Of a DNA stretch of 26,850 nucleotides, positions 8,144 through 17,100 are shown piece by piece. Every line of letters begins with the position of its first letter. Position 1 is the first letter of the stretch. The position numbers and the translations under genes were made by a program. Below the pieces are notes generated by a model, which was given only the letters and a program-made list of their open reading frames with translations, was not told the origin of the DNA and ran no database searches. Origin of the DNA: DATLXH01 sp035576005 (GTDB lineage: Bacteria; Acidobacteriota; Thermoanaerobaculia; Gp7-AA8); assembly GCA_035576005.1 (NCBI GenBank), contig DATLXH010000146.1, positions 1 to 26,850 on the forward strand, written 5' to 3'.

Positions 8144-11100
8144 TCAGTTCACGGGGATCTTCATCTTTCGAAGGATTGCCTCGAAGCGGGGATCGGAGCG
8201 AAGCTTGATGAAATGGATGTCGGTCTTGAGTCTGTTGATCATGCCGGTCGGTTCAGCAAGATCCTTCTCGAGCCACTCGAATGCACGGCTGTGATCGCCG
8301 AGCGCGCTGTAGACGGACGCGACATGGAACCCGAGCGCTCGCCGATTCTCGAAACGGCCCTTCAACGTCTCGATGGTCTTCAAAGCGTCCTCGCGCCGGC
8401 CGGCATAAGCATAGGCATGCCCCAGGTTGGCCAGTTGTTCACTGACCTGGCCAGAAGACTCAAACCCCGTTGTCGCGGTCGCGATTGCGTCCTCATATCT
8501 ACCGGTGAGCGAATAGACCACACTGAGAATCCCGAGGAGTTGCCCGTACTCTGGATCCAGCTCGAGGTACTTCCGCGCCGTGGCGATGGCCTCGTCATAT
8601 CGTCCGAGAATCGCCAGGTCGACGACCACATTCGTGCCTATGATCATGGAGAGGGGATCGAGCTGCTGGGCCTTACGGATCGCTTCCATTGCTTCGTCGA
8701 CCCTTCCCATGTTTCGGAGATAGAGGTTGTACCAGTGATAGGCGGTGGGGTAGTTCGGATTCAGCTCGATGGCCCGCTTGAATTCCGCCTCCGCCTTCTC
8801 CCATTGCCAGGTGCTGTCAAGAATCATCCCGAGAGTGGCGTGAGCCTCGGCGATCTCTTCATCGATTGCTAACGCTCTGCGAATCGCTTCTTCCGCCTTC
8901 GGAATCACCTCGGAGGTTCGAGCGTCGGCATACTGTTGCATGAGCAGATGGGAGTCGCCGATTCCCACATACGCGAGAACGAAATCGCTATCACGATCGA
9001 CCGCTCGCTGGAAATACCCGAGGGCCTTGTGGAGATCCTCACCAGTCCGCTTATTCCAGTGATAGCGGCCCTTCAGATACATTTGATAGGCCTCGGGATC
9101 GTCCGTGCTTCTACGGTCGATACGCTGCTGTTCCGCGCCTCCGAGCCGCACACGGAGCTTGTCGGAGATCTGGCTAGAGATTTCCTTCTGCAAAGCAAGC
9201 GCATCAGATACCTTGCGGTTGTATTGCTCACCCCAGATCTGCGAGTTCGTCTTCGCATCGACCAGTTCGGTCTGCACGCTGAGCATGTCGCCGCGCTGAT
9301 GAACGCGTCCTGAAAGGACGGCGCGCACCTTGAGCTCTTTGGCGACAGCGGGCGGGTCGATCTCTTTTCCTTTGTAGCGAAACACCGTGCCTCGCGGGAT
9401 GACTCGAAGCGAAGCGATCTGCGTCAGATTGTTGATGATGCTCTCCGAGATGCCATCGCTTAGATACTCAGTCTCGGGGTCTTTGCCGACATTCACGAAG
9501 GGAAGGACGGCAATCGAATCGATCGCGGTCCGGGCTGTCGCCGGTCGTCGCTTCCAGACGAGCGTGGCGCCGGCGATGAGAATGAGAGCGGCCGCGATGG
9601 CAGCGAGGATCGTACGTGCACGCCGCTGAGGGAAAGCGGCAGCGACTTCACCAAAGCTCGAGTCGCGTTTAAGATTTTTCAGATCGACGTGCAGCTCGCG
9701 CGCAGACTGGTATCGTCGGCCGGGCTCCTTTTCCAGAAGCTTCCGAATGATCCGTTCCAGCTCGGGCGGGAGAGAGTAGTTGAACCGGGCGATCGGATCC
9801 GGTTGCGTGTGGATGATCTTCTCGATTGTCTCGCTTGTAGTTTTGCCGACGAAGGGGAGATGACCGGTAAGAAGCTCGTAGAGCACGATTCCAAGGCTGA
9901 AAAGATCGCTGCGCGCATCGGTAGGGCGACCGAGGGCTTGTTCGGGGCTCATGTACGAGCAAGTCCCCACCAGCCCGGGCGAAGTTTTGATTTTGGTGTC
10001 TCCGTCGTCCTCGCTTTCCGGGTCGGCGACATGAACTTTTGCGAGACCGAAATCGAGTACCTTCACATGGCCTCGCGCTGTCAGCATGATGTTCGCAGAT
10101 TTGATGTCGCGATGGGTGATCCCACGGCTATGCGCTTCATCGAGCGCGTCACTGGCCTGGATTGCAATGTCCAGGATCTCCGCGCTTTCCATCGTGCGGT
10201 TCGATCTCGCCTGTGAGAGCGTGACCCCTTCGATGTACTCCATCGCAATGAAAATCTTGCCTTCGGCACTTTCTCCGACCTCGTAAATGACCGAGACGTT
10301 CGGGTGATTGAGCACTGAAGCCGCATGAGATTCCTGTAGGAAGCGGGCCCTGCGTTCCGGATTGCTTGCAAATTCGGCAGGCAGGACTTTGATTGCGACC
10401 GGACGGTGAAGTTTCGTATCTTCGGCGAGATAGACTTCGCCCATCCCGCCTGACCCGAGCTTTCGCTTGATCTGGTAGTGATTCAGCGTGTCAATCATGC
10501 CTGGTTGATGACCAATGGCCGCCTGAATGGCAGTGACCGCCCCGGAATTCTCGACCGGGTCGGGGGAGGTCCCTTCGAGAATCCCGTCGAGGGTCGAGAC
10601 GATTTCGGCATACGACGCCGGCCGCTTCGACGGAGCCTTCTCCGTCATCCACTCCAGAAGGCGGACGACCTGCACCGGGACGTCCGACCGCTTTTCGCGA
10701 ACGGGAGGCAGCGGGTCGTTCAAGTGCTGAGCAACGATCCCGAAAGGGGTCGTTCCTTCGAATGGCCGATTGCCCGTGAGCATCTCGTAGAGAAGGATCC
10801 CGCATGAGTAAACGTCAGCACGAAAGTCGACGGGTTTTCCGAGGGCTTGTTCTGGTGCGACGTAGTGAGGCGTCCCAAGCATGTAGCCGGCCTGCGTGAG
10901 TGAGGCGTCGGTGCTGGTCAGGTGGATCGGCTTGGCAAGACCGAAGTCGGCGACATGAACCCGATTTCTCCGATCGATCAGAATGTTCGCCGGCTTGACA
11001 TCACGGTGGACGATGGACCTCTCCCACGCCGCCTCGAGCGCCTCGAGGATCTGTCGGAGGGTTCGAAGCGAGTCCCCGACGGACAGCGGCCCATGACGCG

Positions 11101-11506
11101 TGATGCGGTCGGCGAGAGTCTCCCCGTCGATGAATTCCATGACGAGATAGGCTTCGCCTTCAATCTCACCGTACGAGTAGATCCTGACGACGTTCGGGTG
11201 CTCGACAGTGGCCAGGGCGCGTGCTTCTCGGAGAAAACGGCCGCGCGATTGAGGATCGGTGGCGAGCTTCCCGACCACCATTTTGATCGCCACCCGCCTT
11301 CCCAAAGCCAGCTCCTCGGCCAGGTAGATCGCGCCCATGCCACCTTGACCGATCTTGTCCAGAACCTTGTAGCCGCCAATCTCGGGAAACGCAGCTCCTG
11401 GAGTGGGAAACCTCATCCCCTGCGCTACCGTGTCGCAGGAGGTGCAATCGGTAACGCCTTCCGGAAGGGGCGTCTCGCAAACTGGGCAAGCAACTCCGTC
11501 GGCCAT
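8144..11506 (-). CDS. Tandem Ser/Thr protein kinase with TM segment, FlgO/TolB-N-like domain and TPRs
   Basis: The 1120-residue protein opens with a zinc-ribbon-like CPVC...CTSC (C7, C10, C21, C24). Kinase domain 1 spans about 46-310: GQGGMG loop, Lys75, HRD ending at Asp169, DFG. Kinase domain 2 spans about 343-605: GSGGMG, Lys373, HRD ending at Asp467, DFG. Both keep all catalytic residues. A membrane helix at about 630-650 is followed by a domain beginning IAVLPFVNVG (about 665-790) like those linked to kinases in Acidobacteriota and myxobacteria, then several TPRs to the C-terminus. The kinases should face the cytoplasm and the TPR region the other side. The usual form has one kinase domain, so two intact ones in series is unusual. 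ATG start, with no strong ribosome-binding site. Confidence 0.93.
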   Translation of the reverse strand: MADGVACPVCETPLPEGVTDCTSCDTVAQGMRFPTPGAAFPEIGGYKVLDKIGQGGMGAIYLAEELALGRRVAIKMVVGKLATDPQSRGRFLREARALATVEHPNVVRIYSYGEIEGEAYLVMEFIDGETLADRITRHGPLSVGDSLRTLRQILEALEAAWERSIVHRDVKPANILIDRRNRVHVADFGLAKPIHLTSTDASLTQAGYMLGTPHYVAPEQALGKPVDFRADVYSCGILLYEMLTGNRPFEGTTPFGIVAQHLNDPLPPVREKRSDVPVQVVRLLEWMTEKAPSKRPASYAEIVSTLDGILEGTSPDPVENSGAVTAIQAAIGHQPGMIDTLNHYQIKRKLGSGGMGEVYLAEDTKLHRPVAIKVLPAEFASNPERRARFLQESHAASVLNHPNVSVIYEVGESAEGKIFIAMEYIEGVTLSQARSNRTMESAEILDIAIQASDALDEAHSRGITHRDIKSANIMLTARGHVKVLDFGLAKVHVADPESEDDGDTKIKTSPGLVGTCSYMSPEQALGRPTDARSDLFSLGIVLYELLTGHLPFVGKTTSETIEKIIHTQPDPIARFNYSLPPELERIIRKLLEKEPGRRYQSARELHVDLKNLKRDSSFGEVAAAFPQRRARTILAAIAAALILIAGATLVWKRRPATARTAIDSIAVLPFVNVGKDPETEYLSDGISESIINNLTQIASLRVIPRGTVFRYKGKEIDPPAVAKELKVRAVLSGRVHQRGDMLSVQTELVDAKTNSQIWGEQYNRKVSDALALQKEISSQISDKLRVRLGGAEQQRIDRRSTDDPEAYQMYLKGRYHWNKRTGEDLHKALGYFQRAVDRDSDFVLAYVGIGDSHLLMQQYADARTSEVIPKAEEAIRRALAIDEEIAEAHATLGMILDSTWQWEKAEAEFKRAIELNPNYPTAYHWYNLYLRNMGRVDEAMEAIRKAQQLDPLSMIIGTNVVVDLAILGRYDEAIATARKYLELDPEYGQLLGILSVVYSLTGRYEDAIATATTGFESSGQVSEQLANLGHAYAYAGRREDALKTIETLKGRFENRRALGFHVASVYSALGDHSRAFEWLEKDLAEPTGMINRLKTDIHFIKLRSDPRFEAILRKMKIPVN

Positions 11507-11843
11507 TTGGTTCCGGACAGTATATGGCGTCGGTGTTTTATCGCCGTGATCTGAGGATGTGGGTCAGACGCGCATTGTGAAGCGGCTTATTTGTAGATCC
11601 AACCGATCTAAGGTCGCACGTTCGCGCGTTTCTGGGCGATCACCACTTCAGCAATATCGCAACGGTGACGGTACAACCAGCACGCCATTCGACATACGGT
11701 CTTCACAAGTTTTCCGGAGTGAGGCCGGTGAAGTGTAACGGATCCGAGCGCACGGGCGCGGATCCGCAGCTGAAGAGTATATCTCCAGCGCTGAACGAAC
11801 GTGCGCGTGCGCGCCCCCTGCAGCGACGAGTTAGGTGGCGAGC
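11507..11843. other. Gene-free stretch between kinase and toxin relic
   Basis: No protein-like frame is convincing here. It should include the promoter of the minus-strand kinase gene, but no clear -35/-10 pair is seen. A small inverted repeat, GGATCCG...CGGATCC, lies at about 11740-11766. Confidence 0.4.
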
Positions 11844-12097
11844 CTACGACGAGAGGTGCCTGGTGTATTCGGCGTGCGCACCGATCCAGCCCCAAAGAAT
11901 GCCATCATCGACATCTTTGCCGAGAGCGCGATAACCGCGGCCAACTCGCACGGACCGGTAGCCACCGGCCTTCTTGAGGTGCAGAGATGGATGACGAGGA
12001 TTGTGCAGCAACTCGTAATTGTCATGCGCCAACTTCAGGATTCCCGCGGAAGTTCGTTAAGGAGACGCCAGAAATCAGGGCTGGTGAAGTGCCTCAA
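11844..12097 (-). pseudogene. Frameshifted RelE/ParE-like toxin
   Basis: The main part reads as a typical small RelE/ParE-superfamily toxin: NYELLHNPRHPSLHLKK, then YRSVRVGRGYRALGK, then GILWGWIGAHAEYTRHL. The N-terminal 19 residues (RHFTSPDFWRLLNELPRE) are present in another frame and start at a TTG overlapping the antitoxin stop (ATTTGA). One base is missing near 12040, which puts a TGA at 12035-12037. The total of 254 nt is one short of a multiple of three. Translation could restart at TTG 12032, but that would lose the first helix. The toxin is probably inactive. It follows its antitoxin in the usual order for this family. Confidence 0.75.
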
Positions 12098-12294
12098 ATT
12101 TCGCGGCTCTTGCCTGCGCGGTGATCTGCCAGCGACTTCTCGAACAGCTTGTCCAGTTTGCCCGCGGCCGCATCCCGTTCGATTTCATGATCCCAGGCGT
12201 CAGCATCCCTCTCGAGAAGCCAAGCCCGCAGTTCCGCCAACTCTGCTGGAGAAAGCTTCTTGATCTCTTCTTCGAGTGCCTGAACTTTAGTCAT
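12094..12294 (-). CDS. Antitoxin of a type II toxin-antitoxin pair
   Basis: A 66-residue acidic helical protein, chosen to start at the ATG of MTKVQALEEEIKKLSPAEL. Its pattern (LSPAELAELRAWL, then DADAWDHEIERD, then AGKLDKLFEKSLADHRAG) is that of small antitoxins commonly found just upstream of RelE/ParE-like toxins. Its stop overlaps the toxin TTG start by two bases, so the pair was translationally coupled. The cognate toxin is frameshifted, which leaves this gene free of its usual selection. Confidence 0.82.
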   Translation of the reverse strand: MTKVQALEEEIKKLSPAELAELRAWLLERDADAWDHEIERDAAAGKLDKLFEKSLADHRAGKSREI

Positions 12295-12617
12295 GGTCGT
12301 CGAGAGCCTGAACCATTCTATCGGACTCGACACCCTGGGGTCACACGTTCAATCGGTGCGGAGAGCACGGATCTGGACGACATGGCGCGGAAGAGCGGGC
12401 TGACGCATAACCACCCGGCTTGCGGACGACCAGAAGTACCTTGATGTCAGCGATTAACTGCTTTCGTAGCTAACTGAAGCTACGACCCCAAGGTTCAAGC
12501 CCGCCAAGGTTCAAGCCCGTGCTCATGGTGGCGTCGTACGGGAGCTTCGAATCCTCAGGCGCGCGGATGAACCTGCATTCCGAGCCGGAGAGAAAGGCCG
12601 TGCGGGGCCGGCGAACA
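12295..12617. other. Gene-poor stretch with tandem repeat and GACCCC motifs
   Basis: No supported gene. A hairpin CGTAGCT...AGCTACG lies at about 12465-12484, followed by TGAAGCTACGACCCC (one copy of the dispersed motif) and a perfect 16-bp tandem repeat at 12488-12519. Another GGGGTCACAC, like the tips of the 18.1-kb inverted-repeat element, is at 12337-12346. Confidence 0.45.
12488..12519. repeat. Perfect tandem duplication of 16 bp
   Basis: CCAAGGTTCAAGCCCG occurs at 12488-12503 and immediately again at 12504-12519. Confidence 0.9.
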
Positions 12618-12938
12618 TTAGCCATTCGGCGCAAAAATGAAGATGACACACCCGTCTCGCGATTGTGGTACATGCGATGACCCGGCGGGATTGTGGATGA
12701 ACGAGCCGGCCGGATACTCGTGAACGCCGTCACCGAAAGTTCCGGAGATCACGAAGATCTCTTCGGGACCGGCCGCATGCACATCCAGCTTGTGAAACAC
12801 GGCTCCCGGCTCGATCTCGAGCATCTGCGCCTCCGCGCCACCCGGCCCGGTCCACAAAACCCGCTTCCGAATCCCTGGACAGATTTCTGTGGCCGGAGTT
12901 TCCTCCCACCTGACGCTCACCACGCCGTCTAAATTCAT
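12618..12938 (-). CDS. Small single-domain cupin protein
   Basis: This 106-residue protein matches the cupin family of the ChrR C-terminal/anti-ECF-sigma cupin type: PEEIFVISGTFGDG (motif 1) and YPAGSFIHNPAGSSHVPQS (motif 2), with metal-binding His/Glu residues around FHKLDVHAAGPEE and the His of SSHVP. It ends with a beta strand at VIFIFAPNG. The start is ATG at 12938, with GAGGAG seven to eight bases upstream; earlier in-frame starts lack such a site. No sigma factor lies next to it, so it is more likely a free-standing metal-binding protein than an anti-sigma factor. Confidence 0.8.
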   Translation of the reverse strand: MNLDGVVSVRWEETPATEICPGIRKRVLWTGPGGAEAQMLEIEPGAVFHKLDVHAAGPEEIFVISGTFGDGVHEYPAGSFIHNPAGSSHVPQSRDGCVIFIFAPNG

Positions 12939-13342
12939 ATCGCTCCTCACAACCGATTCAACTCCATAGTGCATTGCGCACCCGCAACTCCGGTGCATTG
13001 ATGAAGGAACCCAGGGGTCGCAGCTTAGGTTGGTTTCAAAAGCCGGCCTAACCGCACCAGGTGAAAAGGCCTGAGCTTGGCTTCTTATCCGTCATCTCAT
13101 CGCAGATCCCTGCTTAGGACTCCGATGGTAGACCCCTGAGATTCCGTTCAGGCTCCGATTGAAGCTCCGACCCGTAAGATTCCGTTCCCGGGTCGTGCTG
13201 AGGCGCTAATGCTATTACGTTTACACCGCGCGCGTATGCGAAGCTCTGACCCCCATTCCCCCGAACAGTGCGGTTACCGGATCCTTCGAAAAGGCACGCG
13301 GCTTCCTTCCCGGACCGCACTTGAAGGAATGGCGCTAGAATT
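12939..13342. other. Gene-poor stretch with short repeats
   Basis: No supported gene. GATTCCGTTC is repeated at about 13140-13149 and 13178-13187. GAAGCTCCGACCC (13161-13173) and GAAGCTCTGACCCC (13240-13253) are copies of the dispersed motif. The minus-strand frame across 13114-13320 looks random. Confidence 0.45.
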
Positions 13343-13348
13343 GTGACT

Positions 13349-13531
13349 ATGCCGGAACCAACGACAAGGGACAGGATCCTTCAATCACTTGAAGATCTTC
13401 CGCCGAACGCGACCTTCGATGACGCGATCGAGCGCCTCGTCTTTCTTGCGAAAATCGATACAGGGCTTGCGGAGCTGGATGCAGGACGCGGCATTCCCCA
13501 CGATGAGGTCATGCGGCGCCTCGGCATTTGA
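13349..13531 (+). CDS. Orphan antitoxin-like small protein
   Basis: A 60-residue protein, with a possible alternative GTG start two codons earlier. The pattern ATFDDAIERLVFLAKI followed by GLAELDAGRGIPHDEVMRRL resembles small antitoxins that normally precede a RelE/ParE-like toxin gene. No toxin frame follows: 13532-13625 has no protein-like reading frame before the SprT-like gene. The locus is therefore an orphan or a remnant whose toxin was lost. Confidence 0.65.
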   Translation: MPEPTTRDRILQSLEDLPPNATFDDAIERLVFLAKIDTGLAELDAGRGIPHDEVMRRLGI

Positions 13532-13625
13532 CCAACGCCTGCGTACGACTCACTTCGCACTCCGCGGCTCGTGCCTTCTGTCTCGTCTGAGACCACTAGG
13601 TTTTTGATTACGTCATAATCGCCGC

Positions 13626-14147
13626 GTGAAGACGATCCGTTCGCGAGAGCTTGGTCCACACGTTCGGCGATGGCTTCGTCTGTGGGAGACAGATAAAACG
13701 TTCACTTTCCTTGTCGAAGTGAACGACCGTATGCGATCCGCTCGAGGACGATTGCGCATCGAAACCCGGACAGTAGAAGTCAGACCCGATATGGTATCGG
13801 CTCCGCTGCACGATTACCTCGAAGTGCTTTGCCACGAGTTGGCACATCTCGTAACGAGTGATCGTTATGGCAACTCTGTACGCCCACACGCGAAACAGTG
13901 GCGCACCTTGGTAGCGCAAGCCGGGTTTTTGCCTCGCGCAACTGCAGTCCGCGCTTGTCGTCGCACTGCATGGCGATCCGACAAACAGACTGTCGATATT
14001 AAGCGCGCCACCTTCGTTCACCGTTGCGAAGTCTGCCAGATGCAGCGTACCGCGGCCCGGCGGGTGACCCAGTGGCGTTGCGCCGCGTGCACCGCCTCCG
14101 GGCTTACCGGACAGTTGATCATCGAGCGATTGGACCGATCATTGTGA
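13626..14147 (+). CDS. SprT-like zinc metalloprotease
   Basis: A 173-residue protein with a GTG start. The metalloprotease motif is H70-E71-L-A-H74, with His88 (RPHAKQW) placed as a third zinc ligand, as in the SprT/Spartan fold. A zinc ribbon at the C-terminus is formed by C134, C137, C152 and C155. In eukaryotes the SPRTN relative digests proteins crosslinked to DNA; bacterial SprT-like proteins are much less studied. The last codons overlap the start of the HIT-PLD-helicase gene by 4 nt (GTGA), so the two products are made together and probably work together. A CATAAT at 13614-13619 is close enough to the start to suggest a leaderless message, but no -35 is seen. Confidence 0.85.
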   Translation: MKTIRSRELGPHVRRWLRLWETDKTFTFLVEVNDRMRSARGRLRIETRTVEVRPDMVSAPLHDYLEVLCHELAHLVTSDRYGNSVRPHAKQWRTLVAQAGFLPRATAVRACRRTAWRSDKQTVDIKRATFVHRCEVCQMQRTAARRVTQWRCAACTASGLTGQLIIERLDRSL

Positions 14148-17100
14148 CCTGCCCGTTTTGCGACATCATTGACGAAGCGGCGATCTTTACCACGCCTGAA
14201 TTTTTCGCGATCTGGGATGCCTTTCCCGCATCGCCTGGACATGCTCTCGTCATTCCTCGTCGACACGTAGCGAGTTGGTTCGAAGCGACGCCCGATGAAC
14301 GATCCGCGCTGAGTGAGGCAACGGATAAGGTTCAGCAAGAAATCACTCGACTCTACGCACCGCATGGCTTCAACGTCGGCATCAACGTAGGTGAGACGGC
14401 TGGCCAGACCATTTTCCACCTTCACGTTCACGTCATTCCTCGCTATCGCGGCGATGTCCCGGATCCGCGCGGAGGCGTTCGCGCGGTCATCCCTGCTAAA
14501 CAGAGATATGCAGGCATCAGTTCATCGCTAATCGTCTCGCCTTCACAGCGGCTCTTTCGCGGTGGGGATGGTGATCCGCTGTTCCCAGAACTGGTCGCGC
14601 ACATAGCAGAGGCAAAGGCGCTGGACATCGCCGTGGCGTTTACTCTCACACGCGGCGTTGAGTTGCTGTACCCCCATTTAGAGGATCTGCTCGCCAGGGG
14701 CGGACATATCCGCTTCCTGACAGGTGACTACCGCGACGCAACTGAACCGGAAGCGCTTTGGCGTCTGCTGGATCTTCGAGGCAGCATCGACTTGCGGGTT
14801 TTTGAGTCCAGCTTTCTCAGGTCTTTTCATCCGAAATCGTATGTCCTTCGATCTGACGATGAACATGGCGTCGCATTCGTTGGCAGCTCCAACATCAGCG
14901 AGTCAGCATTGCGGCGGGGCATAGAGTGGAACTACCGAGTGACGTCTTCTGAAGAACCACAGGGCTTTGCCGAAGTACGTCAGGCGTTTGAGCAACTGTT
15001 CCAATCGCAAGATACGGTCCCTCTCACGCAAGAGTGGATCGAGTCCTACGAGAGGCGAAGACGGATCGCAGAGCTGGTGATGCCAGACCTTGTTCGCGAA
15101 GTCGCCCCGGAACCTTACGGCGCAACCACTCCGCATGAGGTACAGCGAGAAGCACTTGCTGCGCTGGACGCCACCCGAATTGAGGGGAACAAGGCTGGTT
15201 TGGTCGTTCTTGCCACCGGCCTCGGAAAGACATGGCTGAGCGCATTCGACACCGCTAGGCCTGAGTTCCGGCGGGTGTTGTTCGTCGCGCACCGAGAGGA
15301 GATTCTCAATCAGGCCATGCGAACCTTCCGACACGTTCGATCAAACGCACGTCTCGGCTTGTACAACGGAACATCCCGCGATCCTGGTGCAGAGGTGGTA
15401 TTCGCCTCGGTGCAGACGTTGGGGCGAGCCGAGCATCTGGCGCGATTTGACCCAACCGAGTTCGACTATTTGGTCATTGATGAGTTCCACCATGCCAGCG
15501 CGCCTACGTATCGAAAGATCATCAACCACTTCCAGCCGCGTTTCCTTTTGGGGCTCACGGCCACACCCGAACGGAGCGACGGCGGGAACCTGCTCGCGCT
15601 CTGCCACGAGAATCTCGTTTACAGGTGCGACTTATCAGAAGGGATACGCAGAGGGCTGTTGTCGCCATTCCACTACTTCGGGGTTCCGGACGACGTGGAT
15701 TACGCGAACATCCCCTGGCGAAATAATCGCTTCGACGAAGAGGAGCTGACTAATGCACTCGCCACTCAGCGGCGAGCCGAGAACATCCTTGAACAGTGGC
15801 GCTCGCGAGGAGGTTCGAAGACGATCGCCTTCTGCGTATCGCAGCGACATGCAGACTTCACGGCAGATTATTTCGTCCTCAATGGAGTACGCGCCGTCGC
15901 GGTGCACTCCGGGCCCCGCAGCGCTCCGCGCACGATATCGCTCGAGCGTCTTGCAGCGGGAGAACTCGACATCGTTTGTGCCGTTGACATGTTCAATGAA
16001 GGAGTTGACGTGCCGGAGATCGACACCGTGATGATGCTGCGACCGACACAGTCGAAAATCCTGTGGTTGCAGCAACTCGGTCGCGGCCTGCGAAAAACCG
16101 ATGACAAACCCCACTTGAACGTTATCGACTACATCGGAAACCACAGGACGTTTTTGTTGAAGCCACAAACTCTATTTGATCTTTCACCAGGGCGGCCAGA
16201 GATTCTGAATTTCCTGGAACGGTATCAGAACGCCGAGCTAGAGCTTCCTCCTGGGTGTGAGGTCACATACGACCTCGAAACGATCGATATCCTACGCAAA
16301 CTGGCACAGAGTGGCCGCGGCGACCTCGACGCGCTCCGCCGTTACTACGAAGATTTCCGCGAACTGCATGGGGTGCGACCTAGTGCCAGCGAGGCGTATC
16401 ACGACTCGTACAACCCGCGATCCGCGCGGAAGGACTACAAGTCATGGGTCGGTTTCGTTCGTGCGATGAAGGACCTCGACGCTGATTCGAAGGTCGCGCT
16501 AGACGACCACTCAGACTTTCTTACCTCGCTCGAGACGACGCCTATATCGAATAGCTTCAAAATGATCGTTCTCTTGGCCATGTTGAATCTCGATAGATTC
16601 CCAGGGGAAGTTGGCATCGATGAACTAGGAGCCGAAGTTCGGCGGATCGCCGACGCGTCTGCCGCACTGCGCTCCCAGTTTGGTGAGGCATTAAGCGATC
16701 CCACGAGAATGCGTCAACTGCTCGAGACGAATCCAGTCAATGCATGGACCGGTGGGAGAGGAACGGGAAACAAGCAGTACTTCGCCTACAAAAACGGATC
16801 TTTCCGGACCACGCTAGTCGTAGCCGAACCTCGCGCCGGGCTTCAGGAACTGGTACGCGAGGTGGTTGAATGGCGGCTTGCCGAACACCTCAATCGCGCT
16901 GAACCTCAAGACGGCATTACCGATCGATTCGTCATGAAGGTGAGTCACGTGGATGGCCGGCCCAGACTGTCTCTACCTGATCGCGATGCGAATCCCGAAC
17001 TTCCCAGGGGATCTACGCCGGTAAACGTCGGTGACATCAGCTACCTGTTCGACTTCGAGGACCTCGCCGTTACCGTCGCGCGCCGAACGGAGGGCGGCCA

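Noticed and set aside
11608..11895. A 95-codon minus-strand frame
   Set aside because: It overlaps the end of the toxin relic, has an unusual Arg/Cys composition and no ribosome-binding site or family pattern.
13114..13320. A 68-codon minus-strand frame before the orphan antitoxin
   Set aside because: It covers short repeats and dispersed motifs and shows no protein-like pattern.
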